Positions 1 through 7,975 of a stretch of DNA of 64,000 nt are shown piece after piece. Made by a program: the position numbers and the translations under genes. The notes under the pieces were generated by a model. That model was not told the DNA's origin and did no database searches. It saw only the letters and a list, made by a program, of their open reading frames with translations. How positions within the stretch are numbered: position 1 is the stretch's first letter; every line of letters begins with the position of its first letter. Origin of the DNA: Marinobacter daepoensis DSM 16072 (lineage in GTDB: Bacteria; Pseudomonadota; Gammaproteobacteria; Pseudomonadales; Oleiphilaceae); assembly GCF_000421165.1 (NCBI RefSeq), contig NZ_ATWI01000008.1, positions 496,001-560,000 on the forward strand, written 5' to 3'.

Positions 1-960
1 GAATACGGTTCGGCCGAGAACCTGGTTATTGAAGACGTCGCGAGCCCGGAAGTAAAAGGCAGTGGGGTGAAAATCCGGGTAAGGGCGGCTGGCCTGAACT
101 TTCCGGACACGCTGATCATTCAGGGTAAATACCAGTTTCAGCCGCCCATGCCGTTTTCTCCGGGTGGCGAGTTGGCTGGCGAGGTGATTGAGGTGGGTGA
201 CAAAGTGACGCGCTTCAAGCCCGGAGATCGCGTGGCGGCTATGACGGGCTGGGGTGCCTTTGCTGAAGAAGTTGTTGCGCCGGAATCGAACCTGTTGCCC
301 GTCCCGGATAGCCTGCCGGATGAGAAAGCGGCGGCGTTTATGATGGTTTACGGTACCTCTTACTATGCGCTCAAACAGCGCGCTAACCTGCAGCCAGGCG
401 AAACCTTGTTGGTGCTGGGCGCCAGTGGCGGCGTGGGTCTGGCGGCGGTGGAGCTGGGCAAAGCGATGGGGGCGACTGTGATCGCCGCTGCCAGTTCCGC
501 AGAGAAACTGGCGGTGGCCAGAGAAGCGGGCGCCGATGAGTTGATCAATTACAGCGAGGAATCGTTGAAAGACGCGGTGAAAAAACTGACCAAGGGTAAA
601 GGCGTTGATGTGATCTACGATCCGGTCGGTGGTGACTACACTGAGCAGGCGTTGCGAACCATGGGCTGGAACGGCCGTCACTTGGTGATCGGCTTTGCCG
701 CAGGGAATATTCCGAAGATTCCGGCCAACCTGACGTTGCTGAAAGGCTGTTCGGTTGTTGGAGTGTTCTGGGGCAGTTTCACTCAGCGCGAGCCGCAGAC
801 CAGCGCTCAGAACATGATGGAGTTGCTGCAGATGTACGCCGACGGCAAGATCGACCCCAAGGTCAGCGAGGTGTTCCCGTTCGAGGAATATGCGGCTGCG
901 CTTGGGGCACTGACCGGGCGGCGGGCCACCGGCAAAGTCGTTTTGCAGGTTGGTGATTGA
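1..960 (+). CDS. NADPH:quinone oxidoreductase family protein (5' truncated by window edge)
   Basis: This is a medium-chain dehydrogenase/reductase of the zinc-independent quinone oxidoreductase type, expected to transfer hydride from NADPH to a quinone or enone. The open frame runs from base 1, so the N-terminus lies outside the window; by family comparison only about 5-10 residues are missing. The sequence shows an N-terminal GroES-like fold (GDRVAAM near residue 80) and a Rossmann nucleotide-binding motif GASGGVGLAAVELGKAMGA around residue 140. The catalytic-zinc cysteine/histidine pattern of alcohol dehydrogenases is absent. It converges on the acyl-CoA synthetase gene downstream with a 32-bp gap, so it is probably not part of that operon. 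The physiological substrate cannot be read from the sequence. Confidence 0.85.
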   Translation, partial: EYGSAENLVIEDVASPEVKGSGVKIRVRAAGLNFPDTLIIQGKYQFQPPMPFSPGGELAGEVIEVGDKVTRFKPGDRVAAMTGWGAFAEEVVAPESNLLPVPDSLPDEKAAAFMMVYGTSYYALKQRANLQPGETLLVLGASGGVGLAAVELGKAMGATVIAAASSAEKLAVAREAGADELINYSEESLKDAVKKLTKGKGVDVIYDPVGGDYTEQALRTMGWNGRHLVIGFAAGNIPKIPANLTLLKGCSVVGVFWGSFTQREPQTSAQNMMELLQMYADGKIDPKVSEVFPFEEYAAALGALTGRRATGKVVLQVGD

Positions 961-992
961 TGTTTAGCTGTGGGGCCGCGCTGGGGGTGGGG

Positions 993-2822
993 TCAAAACC
1001 GAACACCCCCCGAATCAATATCCGAGACCAACTCCGGTGTTAGCGGCGTATAACCGGGCGTACCGGGTAGCCAGGCGTAGAGATCATCCTCCGGACGCTC
1101 CAGCGAATAGCCCAGCTTCTGGATATCCACTTTCCGGTACTTGAACGTCCCGGTCTTCTCAATGGCATTGGTCACCCGGACAAACACCGGTATTGCATAG
1201 GCTGGCAGGTTTTTCTGCAGATACCCGAACAGCTTTTCGATATCAAAGGTCGAGCCGTTAGACTGGGCCACCAGAGTGACCATCCCCGCTTTGCCATTGG
1301 TTCCGGGAATCTCGACCCCATACACAATGGCTTCCTCCACCAGTCCGGAGCCGTCGATGATGTTCTCCACCTCGGTGGTCGAGACGTTTTCTCCCTTCCA
1401 GCGGAAAGTGTCGCCCATGCGATCCACGAACTGAAGGTGGCGGCACCCGATCTCTCTCAGAACGTCGCCGGTATTGAACCAGGCATCCCCTTGCTTAAAG
1501 GCATTACGAAGGATGGATTTTTCTGTGGCGTCTTTCTGGGTATAGCCCTCGAATGCCCATTTTTTGTTGATCTCTCCGATCAGCAAGCCGGGCTGTCCTT
1601 TCTCTACCTCTTTCATGCGGCCGCTGTCATCACGGATCGGATCCCGGGTGCCCTCGTGGTACTTCACCAGTTTGTAGGGCGCCGTTGAAAAACCCACGGT
1701 GTTGTCCATGTTGAAAAAGTTACTGAACCCTATATTGCCTTCAGACGAAGCGTACAGTTCCGCCACTTTCTCGATGCCGAATCGTTCCTTGAACTCTTTC
1801 CAGATGGAGGGGCGTAGGCCGTTGCCGATCATCTTGGTCAGGGCATGGTTGCGATCCTGTTGGCTGGGTGGCTGGTTCAGCAGGTAACGACATAGTTCTC
1901 CGACGTAGCCGAAGGTGGTGGCGTTGTAGCGCCGGACATCATCCCAGAAGGCGCTGGCGGAGAACTTCCGGCGCAGAGCAATGGCTGAGCCGCCCGCCAG
2001 TACTGAGCCCCAGCACACCAGCAGCGCGGTGCCATGGTAGAGTGGCAGCGTGCAGTAGAGTACGTCGTCAGGCTCCATCGCCAGCGACAGCATGCCAAAG
2101 CCGCCGTAGGCCCGCACAAATTTCCGGTGGGAACCGGGCGCGGCTTTGGGTAGCCCGGTGGTGCCTGAGGTATACAGGTAGACGGCGGTGTCCCCCATGG
2201 TGGCTGGATTGCTCAGCAGAGGCCGGGTTGAAGGACGGCGACTGACCTCAAGCGCGAGATTGACATAGCCAGCCGGGGCATCGCCAAAGGTATTCAGCGT
2301 GTTGCCATCGTGAAAATAGAGCAGGGGTTGCGTGTGCCGGAGCCGGACTTCCCCCTGCACTGAATCCGCATGATCAACCAGTTCGGCACCCACCACCAGT
2401 AAGCGGGGTTCGATCAGGTTGATGCTGTGAGCCAGAATTTTGCCTTTCTGGGAGGTGTTGAGCATGGCGCAGGCAACGCCAGCCTTGGCGGCGCCAACCA
2501 CCGTTGCAAGCAGCTCAGGGCGGTTCTCCAGCAGTACGGCGATGGCATCGCCTTTCACAAGGCCCTGGTCTTTCAGGTAATGGGCGATCCGGTTGCTCCA
2601 GGCATCCAGTTCCGCCCAGGTAATGGTTCGGTCGTCGAAGAGAATGGCTGGGCGCGAGGGGTATTTGTCGGCATTGCGCTCGACCAGCTTCCCCAGCGTC
2701 AGCTCCTTCTTGTCATCTTTCAGGCGGTAGTAGTAAAGCCCCCTGGCAACCGAGGGAAACTTTTTCAGAACGTTTGGCAGGCTACGAACGATATCGCGTG
2801 CGGTAACAGTATGTTGGCTCAT
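993..2822 (-). CDS. atuH: AtuH-type long-chain acyl-CoA synthetase, last gene of the atu operon
   Basis: The 609-residue AMP-forming acyl-CoA ligase would activate a free acid to its CoA thioester. It has the ANL-superfamily phosphate loop YTSGTTGLPKA (about residues 217-227), the LYASSEGN region near 360 and a hinge/C-terminal domain with FNTGDVLREIG and WKGENVSTTEVE near 450-485. The FATP/very-long-chain ligase style (an N-terminus before a GLYYY segment, YKHEG-like repeats absent) matches PA2893-type proteins. Its position as the last gene after atuG, 69 bp downstream, is that of atuH in Pseudomonas. By inference it activates citronellate, geranate or chain-shortened products; a general fatty-acid role cannot be excluded. 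Start ATG at 2822 has only a weak GGA upstream. Confidence 0.8.
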   Translation of the reverse strand: MSQHTVTARDIVRSLPNVLKKFPSVARGLYYYRLKDDKKELTLGKLVERNADKYPSRPAILFDDRTITWAELDAWSNRIAHYLKDQGLVKGDAIAVLLENRPELLATVVGAAKAGVACAMLNTSQKGKILAHSINLIEPRLLVVGAELVDHADSVQGEVRLRHTQPLLYFHDGNTLNTFGDAPAGYVNLALEVSRRPSTRPLLSNPATMGDTAVYLYTSGTTGLPKAAPGSHRKFVRAYGGFGMLSLAMEPDDVLYCTLPLYHGTALLVCWGSVLAGGSAIALRRKFSASAFWDDVRRYNATTFGYVGELCRYLLNQPPSQQDRNHALTKMIGNGLRPSIWKEFKERFGIEKVAELYASSEGNIGFSNFFNMDNTVGFSTAPYKLVKYHEGTRDPIRDDSGRMKEVEKGQPGLLIGEINKKWAFEGYTQKDATEKSILRNAFKQGDAWFNTGDVLREIGCRHLQFVDRMGDTFRWKGENVSTTEVENIIDGSGLVEEAIVYGVEIPGTNGKAGMVTLVAQSNGSTFDIEKLFGYLQKNLPAYAIPVFVRVTNAIEKTGTFKYRKVDIQKLGYSLERPEDDLYAWLPGTPGYTPLTPELVSDIDSGGVRF

Positions 2823-2891
2823 GTTGTGTCCGTTTCAGTCGTCGTTGTCTTTATTGTCTGTGTCCACAGAGCGACAGCATGAGCCCTGTGG

Positions 2892-3719
2892 TTAATCCAG
2901 AAACAGGTCTGGCAAAAGTGGCTTGTCTCCGGCGGCGTACCGGTAGTGATCGAAGTTCTCCACACCATCCTGGCGGAGTACGTCTTCGTCGATCAGCGCC
3001 TGTCCGGACAGTTCTCCTGTGGGGCGAGAAAGGATGCTGACCGCCGCGTCTGCCATGATCTCTGGCTTGCGTCCCTGTGCCATAAGCTGAGGGCCGCCAG
3101 CCTCGAACTCGATGGCCGATGTGGAAATCAGCGTTCTGGGCCACAGGCAATTTACTGAGATGCCATAGCGCCGGAACTCCTCTGCCATCCCCATGCTCAG
3201 CATGGTCATCGCGTATTTCGTGGTGGTATAGGGGCCATATTGAGCAAACCACCGGGGGTTCAGATTCAGGGGCGGGGACAGGCTGAGGATGTGCCCGGCT
3301 CCCGATTCCCGCAGCCATGGCAGGGCTGCCTGACTGCACGCAAAGACCGCCCGGGCGTTGACCTGATGCATCAGGTCGTACCGGCTGGCTTTAAGGTTCT
3401 CCACGCCCGTAAGCTTGATTGCCCCGGCGTTGTTCACCAGAGCGTCGATCCCACCAAAGTAATTGGCTGCCTCATCAATTCTTTGACGGACCAGGTTCTC
3501 GTCCCGAACGTCCAGCACCAGAGGCAAGGCCTGGCCACCGGCGTTGCGGATTTCTTCAGCAACCGTGTGGATGGTGCCGGGCAATTTCGGGTGCGGGCTA
3601 TCGGATTTGGCGGCAATCACCACATTGGCGCCTGCCCGTGCGCAGGCAAGGGCAATGGCTCTGCCAATCCCCCGGCTGCCTCCGGTAATAAAAACGGTTC
3701 GTTGTTGAAGTTGGCTCAT
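2892..3719 (-). CDS. atuG: AtuG-type short-chain dehydrogenase/reductase
   Basis: A 275-residue SDR oxidoreductase, probably acting on a hydroxyacyl-CoA intermediate with NAD(P). It has the cofactor motif TGGSRGIGRAIALA at residues 11-24, the NNAG motif near 91-94 and the catalytic YxxxK as YTTTK near 163-167. The subgroup resembles HSDL2-like SDRs, with an insertion after the first Rossmann strand (AKSDSPHPKLPGTI). Its start ATG overlaps the atuF stop by 4 bp (ATGA), and a GAGGAA ribosome-binding site lies inside the end of atuF, which indicates translational coupling. The precise step of AtuG in acyclic terpene catabolism is not settled in what I know, so the assignment rests on family and position. 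Confidence 0.8.
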   Translation of the reverse strand: MSQLQQRTVFITGGSRGIGRAIALACARAGANVVIAAKSDSPHPKLPGTIHTVAEEIRNAGGQALPLVLDVRDENLVRQRIDEAANYFGGIDALVNNAGAIKLTGVENLKASRYDLMHQVNARAVFACSQAALPWLRESGAGHILSLSPPLNLNPRWFAQYGPYTTTKYAMTMLSMGMAEEFRRYGISVNCLWPRTLISTSAIEFEAGGPQLMAQGRKPEIMADAAVSILSRPTGELSGQALIDEDVLRQDGVENFDHYRYAAGDKPLLPDLFLD

Positions 3720-5674
3720 GCGACGGTTTCCTCTTTGGATTGGATGCTTATCAGTAATTGACCACGTTTTACCTGATCGCCCTGATTGGCGAGCACTTGT
3801 CCAACGATGCCGCTGCGGTCAGCCTTCACCGGGTGTTCCATCTTCATGGCTTCAAGGATTACCAGTGTCTGGCCCTGTTCGACCTCATCGCCTTCCGCGA
3901 CGAGCACATCCACAATCGCGCCGTCCATGCCCGCCTGGAGTTTGCCGCTGCCGGCCCCCTGAGCGCTTTTGGCGGGCTGGTGAGTCATGTCCCGTACCCA
4001 CCAGGAATGGCCGAACGCCTGCAAATATAGGGAATCGCCGTTGCGGTAGTATTGGCACCGATGACGAACCCCATTGTCGATTATGCACAGTTGGTTGGGG
4101 TGCGGGTTCTGAAGTGTCAGCTCGTAACGCTCTTCATCGTGGATCACCGTCAGGGATGGACCATGGTGGCTTACCAGCAATTCCCGTGTTCCATCCGGGG
4201 TTTCTAGCCTGATGGGCAGGGCCGTTGATGGCGCATTGCTCCAGCCGGGCTGGCCTGAGTGGCTCAGGCTCAGAGCGCCGGCGCTGATCGCCAGCTCCCG
4301 GATCGAAAGCGTTTGTGGAGTGAGTGACGGATCGTCTCTGAAGGCCTGCTGCAGGAAGGCCGTGGTGGCTTCACCGGCACCGAAGGTCTCATCGGCAATG
4401 ATACGACTCAGGAAGTGGCGGTTGGTCGTTACACCAAAGATGGTGGTGTCTTCCAGGGCTCGCACCAAACGTCGGCGTGCTTCGTTCCGGGTTTCTCCCC
4501 AGGCGATGATCTTCGCCAGCATGGGGTCGTAGTGGGGGCTTACCACATCACCGGAACGCACACCGGTGTCGAACCGAATCCCGTAGCCTTCTGCCGGGGT
4601 GAAGTTGTGCAGGGTGCCGGTTTGTGGGGTAAATCCGTTCGCCGGGTCTTCGGCGTAAAGGCGGACCTCAATAGCGTGGCCGCTCAGGGAAATCTGGTTT
4701 TGAGTGAGGGGTAAGGGTTGGCCCTCCGCCACCCTGAGTTGCCAGGCGACCAGATCCTGGCCGGTGATCAGTTCAGTGACCGGGTGTTCAACCTGCAAAC
4801 GGGTATTCATTTCAAGGAAATAGAAATTACGGTGCTGGTCCACCAGGAATTCAACCGTTCCCGCACCCTCGTAGTGACAGGCCAGGGCGGCCTTTACGGC
4901 AGCTTCGCCCATGGCGTTGCGCAGTTCCGGCGTGACAAAGGGCGATGGAGCTTCCTCAACCACTTTCTGGTGCCGGCGTTGAATCGAGCAATCCCGCTCC
5001 CCCAGATACACAGCGTTGCCATGTCGATCTGCGAATACTTGAATTTCCACGTGTCGAGGCTCGAGAACGGCTTTTTCCATGATCAGTTCGTCGTCGCCGA
5101 AGGCCTGGCGGGCTTCGGACCGGGCGCGTTGAATGCTGGCGGCGAGTTCTTCGTTGTTATCCACCAATCGCATCCCGCGGCCTCCGCCCCCGGCCGAGGC
5201 TTTGAGCATGAGTGGGTAACCGATGTCTTTGGCGGCGTTGATGAGTTCGTCATCGCTGGCATTATTGCCTTCGAACCCGGGAACGACGGGCACACCGGCT
5301 TCCTGCATGGCGATTTTGGAGCGACGTTTGCTGCCCATCAGTTCGATGGCCGCTTCCGGAGGACCTACGAAGGTGAGGCCGGCTTGTTTGACGGCTTTGG
5401 CGAAGCCAGCGTTCTCCGAGAGGAAACCGTAGCCGGGGTGTATGCAGTCGGCGCCGGTTTTCTTTGCGGCCTCAAGGATGGCGTCTGCATTCAGGTAGGA
5501 AGCCGCAACCTGTGCCGGACCAATGCAGACGGCTTCGTCGGCTTGGTCAACATGTAGGGCGTTGGCGTCGGCTTCGGAGTAGACGGCGACGGTTCGGTAG
5601 CCCAGCGCCTTGGCTGTCTGGATCACCCTGACGGCGATTTCGCCTCGGTTAGCGATGAGTAGTTTTTTTAGCAT
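3716..5674 (-). CDS. atuF: Geranyl-CoA carboxylase alpha subunit (biotin carboxylase + biotin carrier)
   Basis: This 652-residue protein carries out the ATP-dependent carboxylation of its own biotin. The N-terminal biotin carboxylase domain starts at KKLLIANRGEIAVRVIQTA (residues 3-21), with the glycine-rich ATP-grasp loop GGGGRGMR near residue 166 and the EMNTRLQVEH segment near 290. The C-terminal biotinyl domain has EAMKMEHPV, with the biotinylated lysine at K611. In the pathway it pairs with AtuC to carboxylate the beta-methyl group of cis-geranyl-CoA. A LiuD/3-methylcrotonyl-CoA role is the main alternative, but the neighbours atuA, atuB and atuG favour the geranyl enzyme. No strong ribosome-binding site precedes the start, and a 228-bp gap with an inverted repeat separates it from atuE. 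Confidence 0.85.
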   Translation of the reverse strand: MLKKLLIANRGEIAVRVIQTAKALGYRTVAVYSEADANALHVDQADEAVCIGPAQVAASYLNADAILEAAKKTGADCIHPGYGFLSENAGFAKAVKQAGLTFVGPPEAAIELMGSKRRSKIAMQEAGVPVVPGFEGNNASDDELINAAKDIGYPLMLKASAGGGGRGMRLVDNNEELAASIQRARSEARQAFGDDELIMEKAVLEPRHVEIQVFADRHGNAVYLGERDCSIQRRHQKVVEEAPSPFVTPELRNAMGEAAVKAALACHYEGAGTVEFLVDQHRNFYFLEMNTRLQVEHPVTELITGQDLVAWQLRVAEGQPLPLTQNQISLSGHAIEVRLYAEDPANGFTPQTGTLHNFTPAEGYGIRFDTGVRSGDVVSPHYDPMLAKIIAWGETRNEARRRLVRALEDTTIFGVTTNRHFLSRIIADETFGAGEATTAFLQQAFRDDPSLTPQTLSIRELAISAGALSLSHSGQPGWSNAPSTALPIRLETPDGTRELLVSHHGPSLTVIHDEERYELTLQNPHPNQLCIIDNGVRHRCQYYRNGDSLYLQAFGHSWWVRDMTHQPAKSAQGAGSGKLQAGMDGAIVDVLVAEGDEVEQGQTLVILEAMKMEHPVKADRSGIVGQVLANQGDQVKRGQLLISIQSKEETVA

Positions 5675-5728
5675 ACGCGTTATCTGCCTTGTTACTGGAC
5701 CGCCCGAGGTTGGTGTTCGTCCGCACCA

Positions 5729-5830
5729 CTGGCGGGATAAGCCTCCGGAAAACCGCTACAAGCACATCCCTGTGCGCTTCTCTCAGGCCATCCATGGCCT
5801 TCGAAATTTTCCGGAGGCTTATCCCGCCAG
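5729..5830. repeat. 24-bp perfect inverted repeat enclosing two small hairpins (REP/BIME- or MITE-like)
   Basis: The arms at 5729-5752 and 5807-5830 are perfect reverse complements (24 bp), beginning CTGGCGGGATAAGCC and separated by 54 bp. Within the loop, GCACA-TCCC-TGTGC (5762-5775) and AGGCCA-TCCA-TGGCCT (5785-5800) form two further hairpins. It occupies the intercistronic space between atuE and atuF. There is no T-tract next to the long stem, so it is not a simple terminator. It may be a dispersed palindromic element that stabilises or differentially cuts the atu mRNA; no second full copy was seen in this window. Confidence 0.75.
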
Positions 5831-5902
5831 AGGCGCTCCCGCGACCTTGGGTGTTTGCCTGCCCAATGATTGTTGAGTGGCTTGTTTAAATTTTTATAAT
5901 CG

Positions 5903-6721
5903 TTAGCTCTCGGCCCACTTTGGCTCACGCTTTTGCATGAACGCCATGGTGCCTTCCATGCCTTCTGGTCCCCGGATGGCCGCGGCGAATTGCTCGGCGG
6001 CGTCATCCAGCAAACCGGCCATGGCTTCGTGGCCCACTCGGTGCAGCAGGGCTTTGGTCTCAGCCGTGGCATCGGGGGCGCACAGGCGAACCCGTTCCAG
6101 TGCCTGGTTCAGCATCTCGCTCAGCTGTGTTTCGGATTCCGCAACCTGGTGAACGATGCCGAGTGTGCAGGCTTCCGTTGCATCGATTCTCAAACCTAGC
6201 AGCGCCAATCGACGGGCCTGGGTCAGGCCGATGCGTTCTACAACGAATGGGGCAATCTGGGCCGGGATGACGCCGAGGGTGGTTTCCGGCATACCGAATT
6301 TGGCAGTCGGGCCGGCGATGGCCAGGTCTGAGACGCAAGCCAGGCCGAAGCCGCCGCCCATGACGGCACCTTCGGTGATGGCGATGATGACTTTGGAGGA
6401 TTCGTTAACTTGCTGAATCATCTGGCCGAAGGCGCGGTTGAGTTTATAGAACGGGTCGTTGCGGCCTTCGCCGGCTTTCTGGCCCCGGGCGCCGGCCATG
6501 TCTTTAATGTCACCGCCGGCACAGAAGTGCCCTCCTGCACCGCGGATAACGGCGGCGCGGATGCTGGCGTCGTTTTCGATCTCGCCGAAGATGGCGGACA
6601 GTTCGGCCACCATCTGCAGGCTCATGGCGTTGCGGACGTCGGGGCGGTTGATTGTGATGAACAGGGTGGGGCCCTGTTTTTCAAGAATCAGGGTTTCGCA
6701 TTGTGGTAGTTGGTATGCCAT
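5903..6721 (-). CDS. atuE: AtuE-type enoyl-CoA hydratase (isohexenylglutaconyl-CoA hydratase)
   Basis: The 272-residue crotonase-family protein would hydrate isohexenylglutaconyl-CoA to the 3-hydroxy compound after the geranyl-CoA carboxylase step. It shows the family signature: the oxyanion-hole segment FCAGGDIKDM near residue 70, followed by GAVMGGGFGLACVSDLAIA near residue 118. The start was set at 6721 (MAYQLPQ), because GGAG lies 7 bases upstream and the crotonase homology begins there; an in-frame extension to 6787 lacks family resemblance. It lies 75 bp after atuD (with a hairpin between) and 228 bp before atuF. Substrate identity is inferred from the cluster; the family alone would only support a generic enoyl-CoA hydratase. 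Confidence 0.82.
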   Translation of the reverse strand: MAYQLPQCETLILEKQGPTLFITINRPDVRNAMSLQMVAELSAIFGEIENDASIRAAVIRGAGGHFCAGGDIKDMAGARGQKAGEGRNDPFYKLNRAFGQMIQQVNESSKVIIAITEGAVMGGGFGLACVSDLAIAGPTAKFGMPETTLGVIPAQIAPFVVERIGLTQARRLALLGLRIDATEACTLGIVHQVAESETQLSEMLNQALERVRLCAPDATAETKALLHRVGHEAMAGLLDDAAEQFAAAIRGPEGMEGTMAFMQKREPKWAES

Positions 6722-6751
6722 ACAAGGCTCCACGTAAAACGTTTGGGACTG

Positions 6752-6773
6752 TGAGGCGGGGAATCCCGCCTCA
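6752..6773. other. 9-bp stem hairpin between atuD and atuE
   Basis: TGAGGCGGG (6752-6760) and CCCGCCTCA (6765-6773) are perfect reverse complements around a GAAT loop. There is no T-run on the minus strand after it, so an intercistronic mRNA-processing or stability hairpin is more likely than a terminator. Confidence 0.6.
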
Positions 6774-6796
6774 TGGCCTTCCGTCAAACTAAAAAC

Positions 6797-7957
6797 TCAG
6801 TCTCGTTTCTTGCCAGGCAAAGTGCCCATCAGCTTGCAGATGATGCCAAGCATGATTTCGTCGGCACCGCCGCCAATAGAGACTAGCCGTACATCGCGGT
6901 AGGCGCGGGCCAGGGGGTTCTCCCACATGTAGCCGTTACCGCCCCAGTACTGCAGACAGGTATCCGTCACCTCACGGCCCAGGCGCCCCGCCTTCAGCTT
7001 GGCCATCGAGGCCAGTCTGGTCGCATCCTTACCCTGAACGTGAAGCTCGCAGGCCTGGTAGGTCAGTGCCCGCAGCGCTTCGATCTCAGTCTGCAGTTCA
7101 GCAAGGCGGAAATGGATGTACTGGTTGTCGATCAGCGGTTGCCCGAAGGTTTTCCGCTCGCGGCAATATTCGATGGTCTGAGTCACGCAGTTTTCTAGTG
7201 CCTTGATGACATTGGCTGCCCCCCACATGCGCTCCTCCTGGAACTGAAGCATCTGCATCATGAAGCCTGTGCCTTCGGCGCCAATCCGGTTGCGCTGTGG
7301 GACGTGGACATCATCCAGGAAGACCTGTGCTGTCTCCGAGGAGCGCATGCCCAGCTTGTTCAGGTGAGGGCTGAACGAAATGCCCGGCGAACTCATTGGT
7401 ACCACAATCAACGATTTGTTTTTATGGGGCTTATCATCGCTGGTGTTGGCCAAAAGACACATGAAGTCTGCTTTTGGTGAATTGGTGATCCACATTTTGG
7501 CGCCGTTAATGACGTAATCATCACCGTCCTTTTTCGCGGAGGTTTTCATTCCTGCCACGTCGGAACCGGCACCCACTTCACTAACGCCAATACAACCCAC
7601 CATGTCACCGGCAATCGCGGGGGCCAGGAAGTCCCGTTTCAGTTCGTCTGAGCCAAAACGGGCGATCGCCGGGGTACACATATCCGTCTGCACGCCCACG
7701 GCCAGGGGAACACCGCCGCATTTCGCCATGCCCAGCTCTTCCGCAGCAACCAGGTTGTAGCTGTAGTCCAGGCCCATTCCACCGTATTCCTCGGGTTTTT
7801 GAATGCCCAGGAGGCCAAGATTCCCCATTTTTTTAAACAGCTCGTGGATTGGGAATTCGCCGGCGTTTTCCCACTCATCGCAGTAGGGGTTTATTTCTTT
7901 CTCTACGAAATCACGGACGGTTTTTCTGAGGGCTTCGTGTTCAGTGGTGAAGTTCAT
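6797..7957 (-). CDS. atuD: Citronellyl-CoA dehydrogenase-type acyl-CoA dehydrogenase
   Basis: The 386-residue FAD-dependent acyl-CoA dehydrogenase has the family signatures: CIGVSEVGAGSDVAGM near residue 133-148, WITNSPKADF near 160 and a C-terminal QYWGGNGYMWENPLAR segment near 336-351. In P. aeruginosa AtuD oxidises citronellyl-CoA to cis-geranyl-CoA. The C-terminal position that carries the catalytic Glu in medium-chain enzymes reads IGGGADEIM, with Gly at the aligned site, so the base is probably elsewhere (see findings). The start ATG at 7957 has a strong AAGGAGA ribosome-binding site 8 bases upstream. It follows atuC by 18 bp in the same operon. Confidence 0.85.
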   Translation of the reverse strand: MNFTTEHEALRKTVRDFVEKEINPYCDEWENAGEFPIHELFKKMGNLGLLGIQKPEEYGGMGLDYSYNLVAAEELGMAKCGGVPLAVGVQTDMCTPAIARFGSDELKRDFLAPAIAGDMVGCIGVSEVGAGSDVAGMKTSAKKDGDDYVINGAKMWITNSPKADFMCLLANTSDDKPHKNKSLIVVPMSSPGISFSPHLNKLGMRSSETAQVFLDDVHVPQRNRIGAEGTGFMMQMLQFQEERMWGAANVIKALENCVTQTIEYCRERKTFGQPLIDNQYIHFRLAELQTEIEALRALTYQACELHVQGKDATRLASMAKLKAGRLGREVTDTCLQYWGGNGYMWENPLARAYRDVRLVSIGGGADEIMLGIICKLMGTLPGKKRD

Positions 7958-7975
7958 TGTTGTTCTCCTTGGAAG

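Noticed and set aside
4718-5557. 279-codon plus-strand open frame inside atuF
   Set aside because: It is antisense to the conserved biotin carboxylase domain and shows no family signature.
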